A DNA stretch of 64,000 bases. Source: Pseudomonas brassicacearum (lineage in GTDB: Bacteria; Pseudomonadota; Gammaproteobacteria; Pseudomonadales; Pseudomonadaceae). The stretch is from positions 1,488,001 through 1,552,000 of the forward strand of contig NZ_CP045701.2 in assembly GCF_009601685.2 (NCBI RefSeq), written 5' to 3'. Positions 1 through 8,392 of the stretch are shown here, one piece after another. Under the pieces are notes generated by a model that saw nothing but the letters and a program-made list of their open reading frames with translations, had not been told where the DNA came from and ran no database searches. The position numbers and the translations under genes are program-made. Numbering within the stretch: position 1 is the stretch's first letter; each line of letters opens with the position of its first letter.

Positions 1-238
1 CCTGTCGGTGCCGGGCCTGCGCGGGGCGGTCGAGCGCTACCAGCACATCCGCTACGAAGGCTTCGATCCCAAGGGTGAGCCGATCGTGCGTTACGCGTCG
101 GGCTTTCATGCGCGGGTGGTGCAGCATGAATGCGATCACCTGATCGGGCGTTTGTACCCGTCGCGCATCAGTGATTTCAGCAAGTTCGGGTTTACCGAGG
201 TGATGTTCCCGGATCTGGACCCGGCTGCAGACGATTGA
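1..238 (+). CDS. def: Peptide deformylase, C-terminal part (5' truncated by window)
   Basis: Only the last 78 or so codons are present, and the reading frame is open back to the window edge. The enzyme removes the N-terminal formyl group from new proteins in the cytoplasm. The visible part contains the family's hallmark HECDHL motif (around positions 125-142), which supplies two metal-binding histidines and the catalytic glutamate. The preceding [14 protein letters not shown] segment also fits the family. Pseudomonas genomes carry more than one def copy. This one is not seen next to fmt, so it may be the secondary copy, but the upstream side is outside the window. Confidence 0.9.
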   Translation, partial: LSVPGLRGAVERYQHIRYEGFDPKGEPIVRYASGFHARVVQHECDHLIGRLYPSRISDFSKFGFTEVMFPDLDPAADD

Positions 239-277
239 TCCCCCACCCCCGCTCCCACATTGGATCTGTAGTGCACT

Positions 278-697
278 TCAGGATTTTGCAGGCGCAAGCC
301 CCATCGCAATCATCGGCTTGCTGCGCGCATACCGGCTCAGGCGTTCGGCCATCGCATAGGGCAGTTCGGGGTCGAAGCTGAAACCACGCCGCTCATAAAA
401 CCCGCGCAAATCCGGGTGGCAGAACAGCCACACCGGCTCATTCACACCGTTCAACGCTTCGGCGATCAACCGTGCGGCGATGCCTTGTCCGCGGTACGCC
501 GAGTCGACGAACAACCCTGTCAACCAATGCCCGCCCGACACTGGTCGCAGGCACAGGGCGGCGACGATCTCATCGCGTCGCGCCACCCAAAGCTGCGCGT
601 CACGCACGGCTTTCATGGAGGATTGGTGGGCGCGATAGAACTTGTTCATCAGCGGCCAAAGCGATGCTTCGAGCGCTGCGTAATGGATTTCGGACAT
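278..697 (-). CDS. GNAT family N-acetyltransferase
   Basis: This is a 139-residue protein with one Gcn5-related acetyltransferase domain. The acetyl-CoA binding loop is seen as 'YRGQGIAARLI' (about residues 69-79, the R/Q-x-x-G-x-G/A pattern), preceded by the beta strand 'WLTGLFVDSAYR'. The C-terminal 'FYERRGF' segment is also typical of the fold. The acceptor substrate cannot be read from the sequence. The gene converges with the deformylase gene and diverges from the small basic-protein gene at 800. No operon partner is apparent. Confidence 0.85.
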   Translation of the reverse strand: MSEIHYAALEASLWPLMNKFYRAHQSSMKAVRDAQLWVARRDEIVAALCLRPVSGGHWLTGLFVDSAYRGQGIAARLIAEALNGVNEPVWLFCHPDLRGFYERRGFSFDPELPYAMAERLSRYARSKPMIAMGLAPAKS

Positions 698-799
698 GGC
701 AGGGTCGTGGGCGATAAGGGGAGGGCGATTATAAAAGAACGCAGGTGCGGCGATAGGTGTATACCTGACTTCACATCCCGTATGAGTGGAGTACGTATC

Positions 800-910
800 A
801 TGGCCAAAGGCATGGATTCAAAAAAAGCGGCAAAGAAAAAACCGGCGAAGACTGCCGATGAAAAACGCGCCGACAAAAAAACCAAGAAGGTGAACCTGTT
901 CGGTCATTGA
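800..910 (+). CDS. Small highly basic (Lys-rich) protein, 36 aa
   Basis: The ATG at 800 opens a 36-codon frame, and the longer in-frame extension upstream overlaps the antisense acetyltransferase gene and is unlikely to be coding. Fourteen of the 36 residues are lysine (for example around KKAAKKKPAK), with a short hydrophobic tail ending VNLFGH. Such Lys/Ala-rich mini-proteins suggest a nucleic-acid-binding or ribosome-associated role, but that is inference. I do not recognise a named family. No cysteines and no membrane segment are present. Confidence 0.6.
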   Translation: MAKGMDSKKAAKKKPAKTADEKRADKKTKKVNLFGH

Positions 911-938
911 ACCGATAACGCTTCGGTTGGCCTCAGGA

Positions 939-967
939 TTGAGCTGGGGCGCCAACCCCCAGCTCAA
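939..967. terminator. Stem-loop between convergent genes
   Basis: An 11-bp perfect stem (TTGAGCTGGGG at 939-949 pairing with 957-967) with a 7-nt loop lies between the ends of the 36-aa gene and the convergent gene ending at 990. There is no long T run, so it is a terminator candidate only. Confidence 0.4.
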
Positions 968-989
968 CCGCTGCGCCATGTGCCGAGGC

Positions 990-1544
990 TTAAAGCGAGG
1001 CGAGAAACATGTCCGTGGCCGAGGTTTTGTCGTCGGTGCGGCTCTCCTGGGCCTTTTCCACTTGTGCCATCGCCGACTTGTCCTGCATGCGCTGGGCAAT
1101 CTCCTGGCTGACCGCCATCTGCTTCTCGGGCGGCATCGCCTCGAACTCTTCCTCAGAAATGCCCATCTCTTCGAGAATGCTGTCGCGCAGGCGCTCTTCG
1201 GGCGTCTTGCTCATGTAGTCCTTGAATTCTGCCGTCGCGGAGCCGCCAAGCGCCGTGGTTTCTTCCGACGCTGGTGAAGCGGCGGTCTGCAATTGCACGC
1301 GGGTCTTGGCGAACGCCTCGTCCACCTTGTCGCTGATGGCGGTGGCGGCGTTGACCTGTTGCGTGGCTTGTCGGGTGAAGGAATCCTGGACTTGGGCGGC
1401 GCCCTGGCTGGCCTGGGTCTGGACGTTATCGCGCAAGGCCTGCAACGCGGCGCTTTGCAGGCCGCTGGCGGCTTCGGCGGTGGGATCTTCGCCCGGGCGT
1501 TTGAGCGGCAAGACCATCGATTGCTGTTTTGCACTGACCAACAT
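990..1544 (-). CDS. Hypothetical Pseudomonas protein, 184 aa
   Basis: I chose the ATG at 1544 (protein begins MLVSAKQQSMVLPLK), because the 44 residues encoded further upstream in the open frame look non-coding and an AGGTG-like ribosome site sits just before it. The protein is soluble, rich in Ala, Gln and Glu, and predicted mostly helical. The first half is Ala/Gln-rich (residues about 25-90) and an acidic segment follows around 'EERLRDSILEEMGISEEEFEAMPPEKQ'. There is no signal peptide or membrane helix. I do not recognise the family, and neighbours give no clear functional hint. Confidence 0.6.
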   Translation of the reverse strand: MLVSAKQQSMVLPLKRPGEDPTAEAASGLQSAALQALRDNVQTQASQGAAQVQDSFTRQATQQVNAATAISDKVDEAFAKTRVQLQTAASPASEETTALGGSATAEFKDYMSKTPEERLRDSILEEMGISEEEFEAMPPEKQMAVSQEIAQRMQDKSAMAQVEKAQESRTDDKTSATDMFLASL

Positions 1545-1706
1545 GATGAGCACCTGGAGGTAATGACTGAGCGATGGGCAGGAGCAATTCCCATGCCGTC
1601 GTCCCAAGGCCTCTATTCCAAGGGTTGTGGGCAGGCGCGGCGAGCGGGGCGGCCAACCCTTGCCGGTGGACGGCATGGATCGACCGCACCAGTGCAGAGG
1701 ATCGGC

Positions 1707-2738
1707 TCAGGTGCTTTCGCGGACCTTGAGCTCAAAGCCCATGTCCACCACCGGCTGTGCGATGCGGTTGCCGGCCATCAACGTCAGCATCTGTTCGGCG
1801 GCGCGTCGGCCGATGGCTTCCCGTGGGGTGCTGATGCTGCTCAGGCGCGGCACCATGTGGGCCGAGGCGGGCAGGTCGTTGAAACCCAGGACCGAGACCT
1901 GCTCGGGGATCTTGATACCGCAGCGCAGCGCCTCCAACAAGGCGCCGTGGGCCAGGTCGTCGTTGCCGAAGAAGATCGCATCGACATCCGGGTGGTTGTC
2001 CAGCAATTGCAGGAACAATTCACCGCCCAGGCCTACCGATGACGGGCGCGGGGTCAGCAGTTCCAGGTCCGGGTCATACAGACCGGCTTTCTGCAGGGCG
2101 CGGCGAAAACCTTCGCCACGCAGCAGGGTGCGTTGGTCCAGTTGCGCGCCGATGTAGGCCAGGCGCTTGCGGCCTTTGGAAATCAGGTGCTCGGCCGCCG
2201 TTTCGCCGGCCTTGAGCTGGGAAAAACCGACGCAGTTGAGCCCGGCGCCGGGGTCCAGCTCCATCATGTACACGCACGGAATGTTGCTGGCCTCGATCAT
2301 GCGGCGGGCGCTTTCGGTACGGTCGAAACCGGTCAGCAACAAGCCACGCGGCTGATAGGCCATGTAGTTGCGCAGCAGGTCTTCTTCCTCGTCCCGGGAG
2401 TAGTGGTAGTTGCCGATCACCACTTCGAAACCCTTGGGCCGCAGCACCCGATGAATGGCTTCCAGGGTGTCGATGAACAACAAGTTGGACAACGACGGCA
2501 CCAGCACCACCACCGAATGGCTCTGGGCCGAAGCCAGGGCGCGGGCGGCGGGGTTGACGACGTAGTTGAGCTCCACGGCGGCCTGGCGGACTTTTTCCAC
2601 CAGATCGATGGCTACGGTGCTGACGCCGCGCAAGGCACGGGAGGCGGTGATGGGGCTGACACCGGCCAGGCGTGCGACTTCGTTGAGCGTAGGGCGACCG
2701 GTGGTACGAGTATTCTTATCGTTTTTAGGGGCGGTCAT
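1707..2738 (-). CDS. gntR: LacI-family gluconate repressor GntR
   Basis: A 343-residue LacI/GalR-family regulator. The start at 2738 gives MTAPKNDKNTRTTGRPTLNEVARLAGVS; the frame is open further upstream but without family similarity. The N-terminal helix-turn-helix reads TLNEVARLAGVSPITASRAL (about residues 17-36), followed by the hinge-region signature NYVVNPAARALAS and a periplasmic-binding-protein-like effector domain to the C-terminus. It sits divergently from gntK and gntP, whose products phosphorylate and import gluconate, so gluconate or 6-phosphogluconate is the likely inducer. Copies of an operator with core TAGCGCT precede gntR/gntK and gntP, indicating autoregulation and control of both neighbours. 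Confidence 0.93.
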   Translation of the reverse strand: MTAPKNDKNTRTTGRPTLNEVARLAGVSPITASRALRGVSTVAIDLVEKVRQAAVELNYVVNPAARALASAQSHSVVVLVPSLSNLLFIDTLEAIHRVLRPKGFEVVIGNYHYSRDEEEDLLRNYMAYQPRGLLLTGFDRTESARRMIEASNIPCVYMMELDPGAGLNCVGFSQLKAGETAAEHLISKGRKRLAYIGAQLDQRTLLRGEGFRRALQKAGLYDPDLELLTPRPSSVGLGGELFLQLLDNHPDVDAIFFGNDDLAHGALLEALRCGIKIPEQVSVLGFNDLPASAHMVPRLSSISTPREAIGRRAAEQMLTLMAGNRIAQPVVDMGFELKVREST

Positions 2739-2768
2739 CAGGGTGGCTTGCCAAACAAAAATCAAGGC

Positions 2769-2786
2769 ACTAAGGTAGCGCTGTCT
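2769..2786 (+). promoter_or_regulatory. GntR operator 1 (gntR promoter)
   Basis: ACTAAGGTAGCGCTGTCT lies about 30 bp before the gntR start. It agrees fully with the pattern AC-N-AAG-N-TAGCGCT that I recall being described for P. aeruginosa GntR. The 15-bp stretch AAGGTAGCGCTGTCT is repeated exactly at 2922. Confidence 0.75.
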
Positions 2787-2921
2787 CGACGCGGCTGCAA
2801 ATGCGTAAGTGGGGTTTGCCTGATCCCCGTGTGCTGGTGTCGTGAACGAACATGCTGCAACCACAAAAATGACAAGAAGGCGTCGGCAACTTCTGCTTTT
2901 GCTGCGGTGTCATAACTGGCA

Positions 2922-2936
2922 AAGGTAGCGCTGTCT
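2922..2936 (+). promoter_or_regulatory. GntR operator 2 (gntK promoter)
   Basis: AAGGTAGCGCTGTCT is an exact 15-bp copy of the first site and ends 17 bp before the gntK start. Its position close to the start codon suggests direct repression of gntK. Confidence 0.75.
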
Positions 2937-2953
2937 GCGCGCTGAGGTGTTAC

Positions 2954-3487
2954 ATGAATAATCCCATCACCGCCCTGGTCATCATGGGCGTTGCCGGTTG
3001 CGGCAAAACTTGCGTCAGCCAGGCGCTGTGCCAGTTGAGCGGCGCCACCGCCATCGAAGGCGACACTTTCCACCCTGCGGCCAACATCCAGAAGATGAGC
3101 GCCGGTATTCCCTTGAACGACGACGACCGTGCCGGCTGGCTCGACAGCCTGTGCGATGAGTTGCGCCGTGTCGACGCCACGGGCGAGCGCCCGGTGCTGA
3201 CCTGCTCGGCCCTCAAGCACAGTTACCGCGAGCGTCTGCGCAGCGCCTTGCCAGGCCTGGGCTTCATATTCCTTGAATTGACCCCCGAAGTGGCCGCCGA
3301 CCGCGTTTCCCATCGTCCTGGCCATTTCATGCCGTCGACCCTGATCGACAGCCAGTTTGCCACCCTTCAATCCCCTGTCGGCGAGCCCCTGACCCTGGCT
3401 CTGGATGCGTCCAGCCATAGCGTTGAGGAACTGGCGCATCAGGCTTACGTCTGGTGGTTGGACCATGGTTTGAAGCTTGCCGGCTGA
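2954..3487 (+). CDS. gntK: Gluconokinase
   Basis: A 177-residue cytoplasmic kinase that phosphorylates gluconate with ATP to 6-phosphogluconate, which feeds the Entner-Doudoroff pathway. The P-loop GVAGCGKT is at residues 12-19. The conserved 'EGDTFHPAANIQKMSAGIPLNDDDRAGWL' region and 'TCSALKHSYRERLR' segment are hallmark gluconokinase sequences. Length is normal for the GntK/IdnK type. The gene diverges from gntR and is followed 92 bp later by gntP. TAGCGCT operators lie before both gntK and gntP, so the two genes may be separate GntR-controlled units. Confidence 0.95.
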   Translation: MNNPITALVIMGVAGCGKTCVSQALCQLSGATAIEGDTFHPAANIQKMSAGIPLNDDDRAGWLDSLCDELRRVDATGERPVLTCSALKHSYRERLRSALPGLGFIFLELTPEVAADRVSHRPGHFMPSTLIDSQFATLQSPVGEPLTLALDASSHSVEELAHQAYVWWLDHGLKLAG

Positions 3488-3509
3488 GTTTCAAAAAATT
3501 TGCGTCAGA

Positions 3510-3524
3510 AAGATAGCGCTACCC
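3510..3524 (+). promoter_or_regulatory. GntR operator 3 (gntP promoter)
   Basis: AAGATAGCGCTACCC in the 92-bp gap between gntK and gntP carries the same TAGCGCT core (3514-3520) as the two upstream sites, with one change in the left flank. Confidence 0.7.
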
Positions 3525-3547
3525 CGACGGCTAACCAATAACTGCTT

Positions 3548-3563
3548 CAATAACAACAACAAA
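3548..3563 (+). promoter_or_regulatory. Crc/Hfq catabolite-activity motif before gntP
   Basis: AATAACAACAACAAA in the gntP leader, immediately before the CAGGAG ribosome site, fits the AANAANAA signature bound by Hfq with Crc in pseudomonads. It would make gntP translation subject to carbon catabolite repression. Confidence 0.65.
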
Positions 3564-3579
3564 TCAGGAGACACCTCCC

Positions 3580-4932
3580 ATGTTCGGCATGTCCCACGAG
3601 ACGTTCCTGCTGCTTGATGCAGTGGTCACGGTGATCGGACTCATCATCCTCATCACCAAGTTCAAATTCCACCCGTTCATTGCACTGACCATCGCCGCCG
3701 CATTCCTCGGCCTGACGTCGGGCATGCCGACCGGCACCATCCTCAAGGCGTTCCAGGACGGCTTCGGTGGCGTGCTGGGTTTTGTCGGCATCATCCTGGC
3801 GCTGGGCACGATGCTTGGCAAAATGATGGCCGAGTCGGGCGGGGCCGATCAGATCGCCCAGACCCTGATCCGCGCCTTCGGCAAGGACAAGGTGCAGTGG
3901 GCCATGATGTTCGCCGCGTTCCTGGTGGGCATCCCGCTGTTCTTCGAAATCGGCTTCGTGCTGCTGATCCCACTGGTGTTCATCGTCGCGCGCCGCACCG
4001 GCGTGTCGATCATCAAGATCGGTATCCCGCTGCTGGCCGGTCTTTCCGCCGTCCACGGCCTGGTGCCGCCGCACCCGGGGCCGCTGCTGGCGATCGGGGT
4101 GTTTGGTGCCGACATCGGCAAGACCATTCTCTATGGCCTGATCGTGGCGCTGCCAACGGCCATCATTGCCGGGCCGATCTTCGGTACGTTCATTGCCAAG
4201 CACATCCCTGGCCATCCGAACCAGGAACTGGTGGACCAACTGGCCCGCGAGACGAGCTCCACCGAACTGCCAAGCTTCAGCATCACCCTGATCACCGTGC
4301 TGTCGCCGGTATTCCTGATGCTGCTCAAGACCTTCGCTGACGTGGCGCTGCCCGATGGCAACCTCTTCCGCGCCTGGATGGACATGATCGGCCACCCGAT
4401 CTCGGCCTTGCTGCTGGCGCTGTTGCTGTCGCTGTACACCTTCGGCTACAAGCAGGGCATCGGTTCCAACCAGATGCTCAAATGGCTGGACGCCAGCCTT
4501 GCGCCGACCGCCGCGATCATCCTGATCATCGGTGCCGGTGGTGGCTTCAAGCAGATGCTGGTGACCAGTGGTGTGGGCGATGTGATCGGTCACATGGCGG
4601 TAAGTGCACAGATTTCCCCGATCCTGCTGGCGTGGCTGGTGGCTGCGGTGATCCGCATTGCCACAGGCTCGGCGACGGTAGCGACCATTACCGGTGCCGG
4701 GATCGTGGTGCCGGTGGTGGGGATGATGCCGGGTGTGAACCGTGAGCTGCTGGTGCTGGCGACCGGTGCCGGTTCGTTGATCCTGTCCCACGTCAACGAC
4801 GCAGGCTTCTGGCTGGTCAAGCAGTACTTCAACATGACCGTGGCCGAAACCTTCAAGACCTGGACCGCGATGGAAACCATCCTGTCCGTGGTGGGGTTGA
4901 TCTTTATCCTGCTGTTGTCGCTGGTGGTCTAA
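3580..4932 (+). CDS. gntP: Gluconate:H+ symporter, GntP family
   Basis: A 450-residue inner-membrane permease with 12-14 hydrophobic segments spread over the whole length. Family landmarks are 'FIALTIAAAFLGLTSGMPTG' near the N-terminus, 'GLSAVHGLVPPHPGPL' in the middle (the highly conserved VPPHPGP motif of GntP transporters), and 'NDAGFWLVKQYFNM' near the C-terminus. It imports gluconate for GntK. A good ribosome site (CAGGAG) precedes the ATG at 3580. Transcription is probably repressed by GntR through the operator at 3510, and translation is possibly damped by Crc/Hfq. Confidence 0.95.
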   Translation: MFGMSHETFLLLDAVVTVIGLIILITKFKFHPFIALTIAAAFLGLTSGMPTGTILKAFQDGFGGVLGFVGIILALGTMLGKMMAESGGADQIAQTLIRAFGKDKVQWAMMFAAFLVGIPLFFEIGFVLLIPLVFIVARRTGVSIIKIGIPLLAGLSAVHGLVPPHPGPLLAIGVFGADIGKTILYGLIVALPTAIIAGPIFGTFIAKHIPGHPNQELVDQLARETSSTELPSFSITLITVLSPVFLMLLKTFADVALPDGNLFRAWMDMIGHPISALLLALLLSLYTFGYKQGIGSNQMLKWLDASLAPTAAIILIIGAGGGFKQMLVTSGVGDVIGHMAVSAQISPILLAWLVAAVIRIATGSATVATITGAGIVVPVVGMMPGVNRELLVLATGAGSLILSHVNDAGFWLVKQYFNMTVAETFKTWTAMETILSVVGLIFILLLSLVV

Positions 4933-4935
4933 ACC

Positions 4936-5026
4936 TGTGGGAGCGAGCTTGCTCGCGATGGCGGACTGACAATCGACTCTTTCGTTGACTGTTATGCCGC
5001 TATCGCGAGCAGGCTCGCTCCCACAC
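4936..5026. repeat. REP doublet (REPIN)
   Basis: Two inverted copies of the CTGTGGGAGCGAGCTTGCTC type REP face each other directly behind gntP, separated by a short non-repetitive spacer. It probably folds into a long hairpin in the transcript. Confidence 0.8.
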
Positions 5027-5052
5027 TGGTTTCTGGTGATCAGAAGATCCAG

Positions 5053-5072
5053 GGTGGGAGCAAACTCCCACC
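5053..5072 (+). terminator. Hairpin after gntP
   Basis: A perfect 8-bp stem (GGTGGGAG with CTCCCACC) and a 4-nt loop, followed by a T-rich stretch GTTGGTTTT, lie between the ends of gntP and the convergent alaC. It could terminate gntP transcription. Confidence 0.45.
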
Positions 5073-5084
5073 GTTGGTTTTGAG

Positions 5085-6302
5085 TCAGGCGCCAGGTTTG
5101 TGTATCAACCCATCCGCCCGGAACATCCCGCGTATACCGCGCACCGCCTGGCGAATCCGGTCCTGGTTTTCGATCAGCGCGAAGCGCACGTGATCATCCC
5201 CATATTCCCCGAACCCCACCCCCGGCGAGACGCAGACCTTGGCTTCGGCCAGCAGCTTCTTGGCGAATTCCAGTGAGCCCAGGTGGGCATAGGCTTCGGG
5301 AATCTTGGCCCAGACGTACATCGACGCCTTGGGGTTTTCCACCATCCAGCCCAGTTCATGCAGGCCCTTGACCAGTACGTTGCGGCGTTGGCGGTACTGC
5401 TCGGCGATGTCGCGCACGCATTGCTGGTCGCCTTCGAGGGCGGCGATGGCGGCCACTTGCAGCGGGGTGAAGGTGCCGTAGTCGTGGTAGCTCTTGATTC
5501 GCGCCAGGGCGTTGACCAGTTCCGGGTTGCCCACCATGAAACCGATGCGCCAGCCGGCCATGTTGTAGCTCTTGGACAGGGTGAAGAACTCCACCGCGAT
5601 GTCTTTCGCACCGGGCACCTGCATGATCGACGGGGCTTTCCAGCCGTCGTACACGATGTCGGCGTAGGCCAGGTCGTGGATCACCAATACGTCGTACTGC
5701 TTGGCCAGGGCGATGACCCGTTCGAAGAAATCCAGCTCCACGCACTGGGCGGTGGGGTTGGATGGGAAGCCGAGGATCATCATCTTCGGCTTGGGAATCG
5801 AGCCGCGGATGGCCCGCTCCAGTTCATCGAAGAAATCCACCCCTGGCACCAGCGGCACCGAACGCACCTGGGCGCCGGCGATCACGGCACCGTAGATGTG
5901 GATCGGATAGCTGGGGTTGGGCACCAGCACTGTGTCGCCCTGGTCCAGGGTCGCCAGCATCAGGTGGGCCAGGCCTTCCTTGGAACCGATGGTGACAATG
6001 GCTTCGGTTTCCGGGTCGATGTCCACCTCATAGCGGTCCTTGTACCAGCGCGAAATGGCGCGGCGCAGGCGCGGGATGCCTTTGGAGGTGGAATAGCCGT
6101 GGGTGTCTTCACGCTGGGCGACGGTGACCAGCTTTTCCACGATGTGCGGGGGTGTGGCGCCGTCGGGGTTACCCATGCTCAAGTCGATGATGTCTTCGCC
6201 GCGCCGACGCGCAGCCATCTTCAGCTCGGCAGTGATATTGAATACGTACGGGGGGAGTCGATCGATGCGCGCAAAGCGGCGCGGCGAACCTTGGTCGGCC
6301 AT
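5085..6302 (-). CDS. alaC: Alanine transaminase (AlaC-type aminotransferase)
   Basis: A 405-residue PLP-dependent class I/II aminotransferase that makes alanine from pyruvate with glutamate as donor. The start at 6302 ([21 protein letters not shown]) matches the family N-terminus; the open frame continues upstream but looks non-coding. The Schiff-base lysine is K244 in '[12 protein letters not shown]', and the cofactor-binding 'NPSYPIH' and 'FPSNPTAQ' segments are present. The protein resembles the AlaC (YfdZ) group more than aspartate aminotransferases. Sole gene on its strand here; no regulatory site recognised. Confidence 0.9.
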   Translation of the reverse strand: MADQGSPRRFARIDRLPPYVFNITAELKMAARRRGEDIIDLSMGNPDGATPPHIVEKLVTVAQREDTHGYSTSKGIPRLRRAISRWYKDRYEVDIDPETEAIVTIGSKEGLAHLMLATLDQGDTVLVPNPSYPIHIYGAVIAGAQVRSVPLVPGVDFFDELERAIRGSIPKPKMMILGFPSNPTAQCVELDFFERVIALAKQYDVLVIHDLAYADIVYDGWKAPSIMQVPGAKDIAVEFFTLSKSYNMAGWRIGFMVGNPELVNALARIKSYHDYGTFTPLQVAAIAALEGDQQCVRDIAEQYRQRRNVLVKGLHELGWMVENPKASMYVWAKIPEAYAHLGSLEFAKKLLAEAKVCVSPGVGFGEYGDDHVRFALIENQDRIRQAVRGIRGMFRADGLIHKPGA

Positions 6303-6506
6303 TGTTGCCTCGAGATACGTGAGCGCCCGGAACCGTCCGAGCGACGTTGGCCACTGCGGTGGCCTGCGGCGCAAGATAATCGGGCGGATATCGGATTGTC
6401 CAGTAGCGGTGCGCAACTATTTTCGACGACACTGTCGACCTCGCCACGCAGCCATCAACGCCGGCTGCGGGCAGTTGAATTCGCTGTACCCAATCGAACG
6501 GAATGA

Positions 6507-7172
6507 ATGATGGAATTTTCCAGCGGTTTCCTGCTGAGTCTCTCCCTGTGCCTGGACATTGGCGTGGCCAATATCGCGATGATCACCCTGGCGATGCAGC
6601 GCGGTTATTTCCAGGGTTTCGCCCTGGGCCTGGGCACCTGCGTGGGCGACCTGGTCTACGCCGTCCTGGCCCTGGCGGGCATGACGGTCCTGCTGCAATA
6701 CGAAGCGGTGCGCTGGGTGCTGTGGCTGGGTGGCTCGGTGCTGTTGCTGTATTTCGCGGCGAAGATGATCCATTCGGCGATCTATCACAGCGCCGTGCTC
6801 GCCGAGGCCAGCGAGGTGCAGGGCAACTCCTCGCGCCAGGAGTTCTTTCGCGGGATTTTCCTGGCCATGTCATCGCCCAGTGCCATCCTCTGGTTTGCTG
6901 CGGTGGGCGGTACGCTGATCGCGCGTTCGGGCGGCGGAACCTTGCTCAGCTCGGCGCTGTTCCTCAGCGGTTTTCTCTGCGCCGGGCTGTTGTGGTGCGC
7001 GGCCCTGTGCCTGGCGGCGACCCAGGGCGGCAAACTGTTGGGGGATAAACTGTTGCGTTACTCCTATTGGGCATCCGCGGCGATCTTCTGTTATTTCGCG
7101 GTGTACGTGATTGTTTCTGGGTACAACGAGTTCGTCGCAAAGGCCGTCGCCGGCGTCTTGCCGGGCATTTGA
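6507..7172 (+). CDS. LysE/RhtB-type amino-acid exporter
   Basis: A 221-residue inner-membrane protein with about six hydrophobic segments. 'FLLSLSLCLDIGVANIAMITLAMQRGY' at the N-terminus is the family's typical first helix, followed by 'FALGLGTCVGDLVYAVLAL' and 'MSSPSAILWFAAVGGTL'. LysE/RhtB proteins export amino acids or similar small solutes; the substrate here is unknown. The start is ATG at 6507 or the adjacent in-frame ATG at 6510. The gene diverges from alaC, and alanine or a related amino acid is a possible but unproven substrate. Confidence 0.85.
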   Translation: MMEFSSGFLLSLSLCLDIGVANIAMITLAMQRGYFQGFALGLGTCVGDLVYAVLALAGMTVLLQYEAVRWVLWLGGSVLLLYFAAKMIHSAIYHSAVLAEASEVQGNSSRQEFFRGIFLAMSSPSAILWFAAVGGTLIARSGGGTLLSSALFLSGFLCAGLLWCAALCLAATQGGKLLGDKLLRYSYWASAAIFCYFAVYVIVSGYNEFVAKAVAGVLPGI

Positions 7173-7251
7173 CCAGCGAAACGACCCTGGCAATTACGGT
7201 TTGGCTTCTATACTGCCAAGCCCGACTTCACGTTTGCTGGAGTGTTGCCGC

Positions 7252-7740
7252 ATGGAAAAGCACAAACGCGATTACACCGCCGAACCACGCTTTGAACAGG
7301 GACGTTTTCAGCTCATCGCCGGCTTTGGTGCCCGGTTTACCCAGGACACAGCCCAAGATATCCCTTTGCTCTGGGAAAAGTTCCTGCCCTGGCTCGGCAA
7401 AGTGCCAGGGCAGAAAGATGAAGTGACCTACGGGGTGTGTTGCAACCCAGACGGGAAGGGTGGGTTCGAATACATCGCCGGCGTGGAGATAGGCCGGCTC
7501 GACGATCTGCCGGAACAATACCGCTGGATCGAAATCCAGCCTGGGTATTACGCCGTCTTCGAACACAAGGGGCCGTTGAAACTACTACCGGACACGTTCC
7601 AATACATCTGGAACGAGTGGCTGCCGCATTCCGGCCATACCGCGGCGCAATTACCAGAGTTCGAGCGCTACAGCGAGGACTTCAATCCCAGGACCGGCGA
7701 AGGCACCCTGGAGATCTGGATACCGCTCAAGCCGAGCTGA
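7252..7740 (+). CDS. GyrI-like / AraC effector-binding-domain protein
   Basis: A 162-residue stand-alone effector-binding domain of the GyrI-like (Rob C-terminal, SOUL-type) fold. Landmarks include 'YGVCCNPDGKGGFEYIAGVEI' in the middle, 'IQPGYYAVFEHKGPLKLLPDTFQYIWNEWLP', and the C-terminal 'TGEGTLEIWIPLK'. The start at 7252 follows a plausible promoter region, and the longer open frame lacks family similarity. No DNA-binding domain is present, so it probably binds a small hydrophobic ligand. It ends 11 bp from the convergent flavoprotein gene. Confidence 0.8.
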   Translation: MEKHKRDYTAEPRFEQGRFQLIAGFGARFTQDTAQDIPLLWEKFLPWLGKVPGQKDEVTYGVCCNPDGKGGFEYIAGVEIGRLDDLPEQYRWIEIQPGYYAVFEHKGPLKLLPDTFQYIWNEWLPHSGHTAAQLPEFERYSEDFNPRTGEGTLEIWIPLKPS

Positions 7741-7751
7741 TCGTCGCTGCT

Positions 7752-8360
7752 TCAGTACAAGCTGGCCTGCACCCGCGCAGTTGCTTCACGGTCATAAGTC
7801 TCGGCATCGAATTGCCCATCATTCAAGCGCTTGTGGATCGCCCCGGCGCTGGGTAGGGCCGAGCGCTCGAGGTGGCGATGCGGGTTCCACAGGTCTGAGC
7901 GCACCATGGCTTTGGAACAATGGAAAAACGCCGCTTCGACCGCCACCAGCAGTACGGTGCGAGCCGGCTTGCCATTGACGGCAAAACGCTCCAGCAGTGC
8001 GGGTTCGGCGCTGATCCGGGCAGTACCGTTGACCCGCAAGGTCTCGCCAATTCCGGGAATGAGGAACAGCAGCGATACCCGCGGATCGTGCAGGACGTTG
8101 CGCAGGGTGTCGATGCGGTTGTTGCCGGGGCGATCCGGCAAGGCCAGGGTGCGCTCGTCGAGGACCTGCACGAAACCCGGCACATCGCCCCGGGGCGAGC
8201 TATCAAGTCCGTCGGGCCCTGCCGAACCGATGACCACCAGGGGTGAGGCCCGGACCATCGCCTGATAATCCTCGTTCAGGAAGGGGATCTGTTTGCGCAC
8301 TGCCCGTTCGTGGGGCAGGCCATAAAGGGCTTCCAACTGTTCAATCGACGTCAACATCAT
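7752..8360 (-). CDS. PPOX-type flavoprotein (pyridoxamine 5'-phosphate oxidase family)
   Basis: A 202-residue FMN-binding split-barrel protein. 'GLDSSPRGDVPGFVQVLDERTLALPDRPGNNRIDTLRN' is the recognisable core of the MSMEG_1061-like branch, and 'VSLLFLIPGIGETLRVNGTARIS' is the following strand pair. 'FHCSKAMVRSDLW' near the C-terminus is also typical. The substrate is unknown; members are often deazaflavin- or flavin-dependent reductases. It is close behind the convergent GyrI-like gene, and the acetyltransferase gene lies 32 bp upstream on the same strand. Confidence 0.85.
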   Translation of the reverse strand: MMLTSIEQLEALYGLPHERAVRKQIPFLNEDYQAMVRASPLVVIGSAGPDGLDSSPRGDVPGFVQVLDERTLALPDRPGNNRIDTLRNVLHDPRVSLLFLIPGIGETLRVNGTARISAEPALLERFAVNGKPARTVLLVAVEAAFFHCSKAMVRSDLWNPHRHLERSALPSAGAIHKRLNDGQFDAETYDREATARVQASLY

Positions 8361-8392
8361 CCATTCATCCCGAGTCTATGGGTCAAGGTCCA

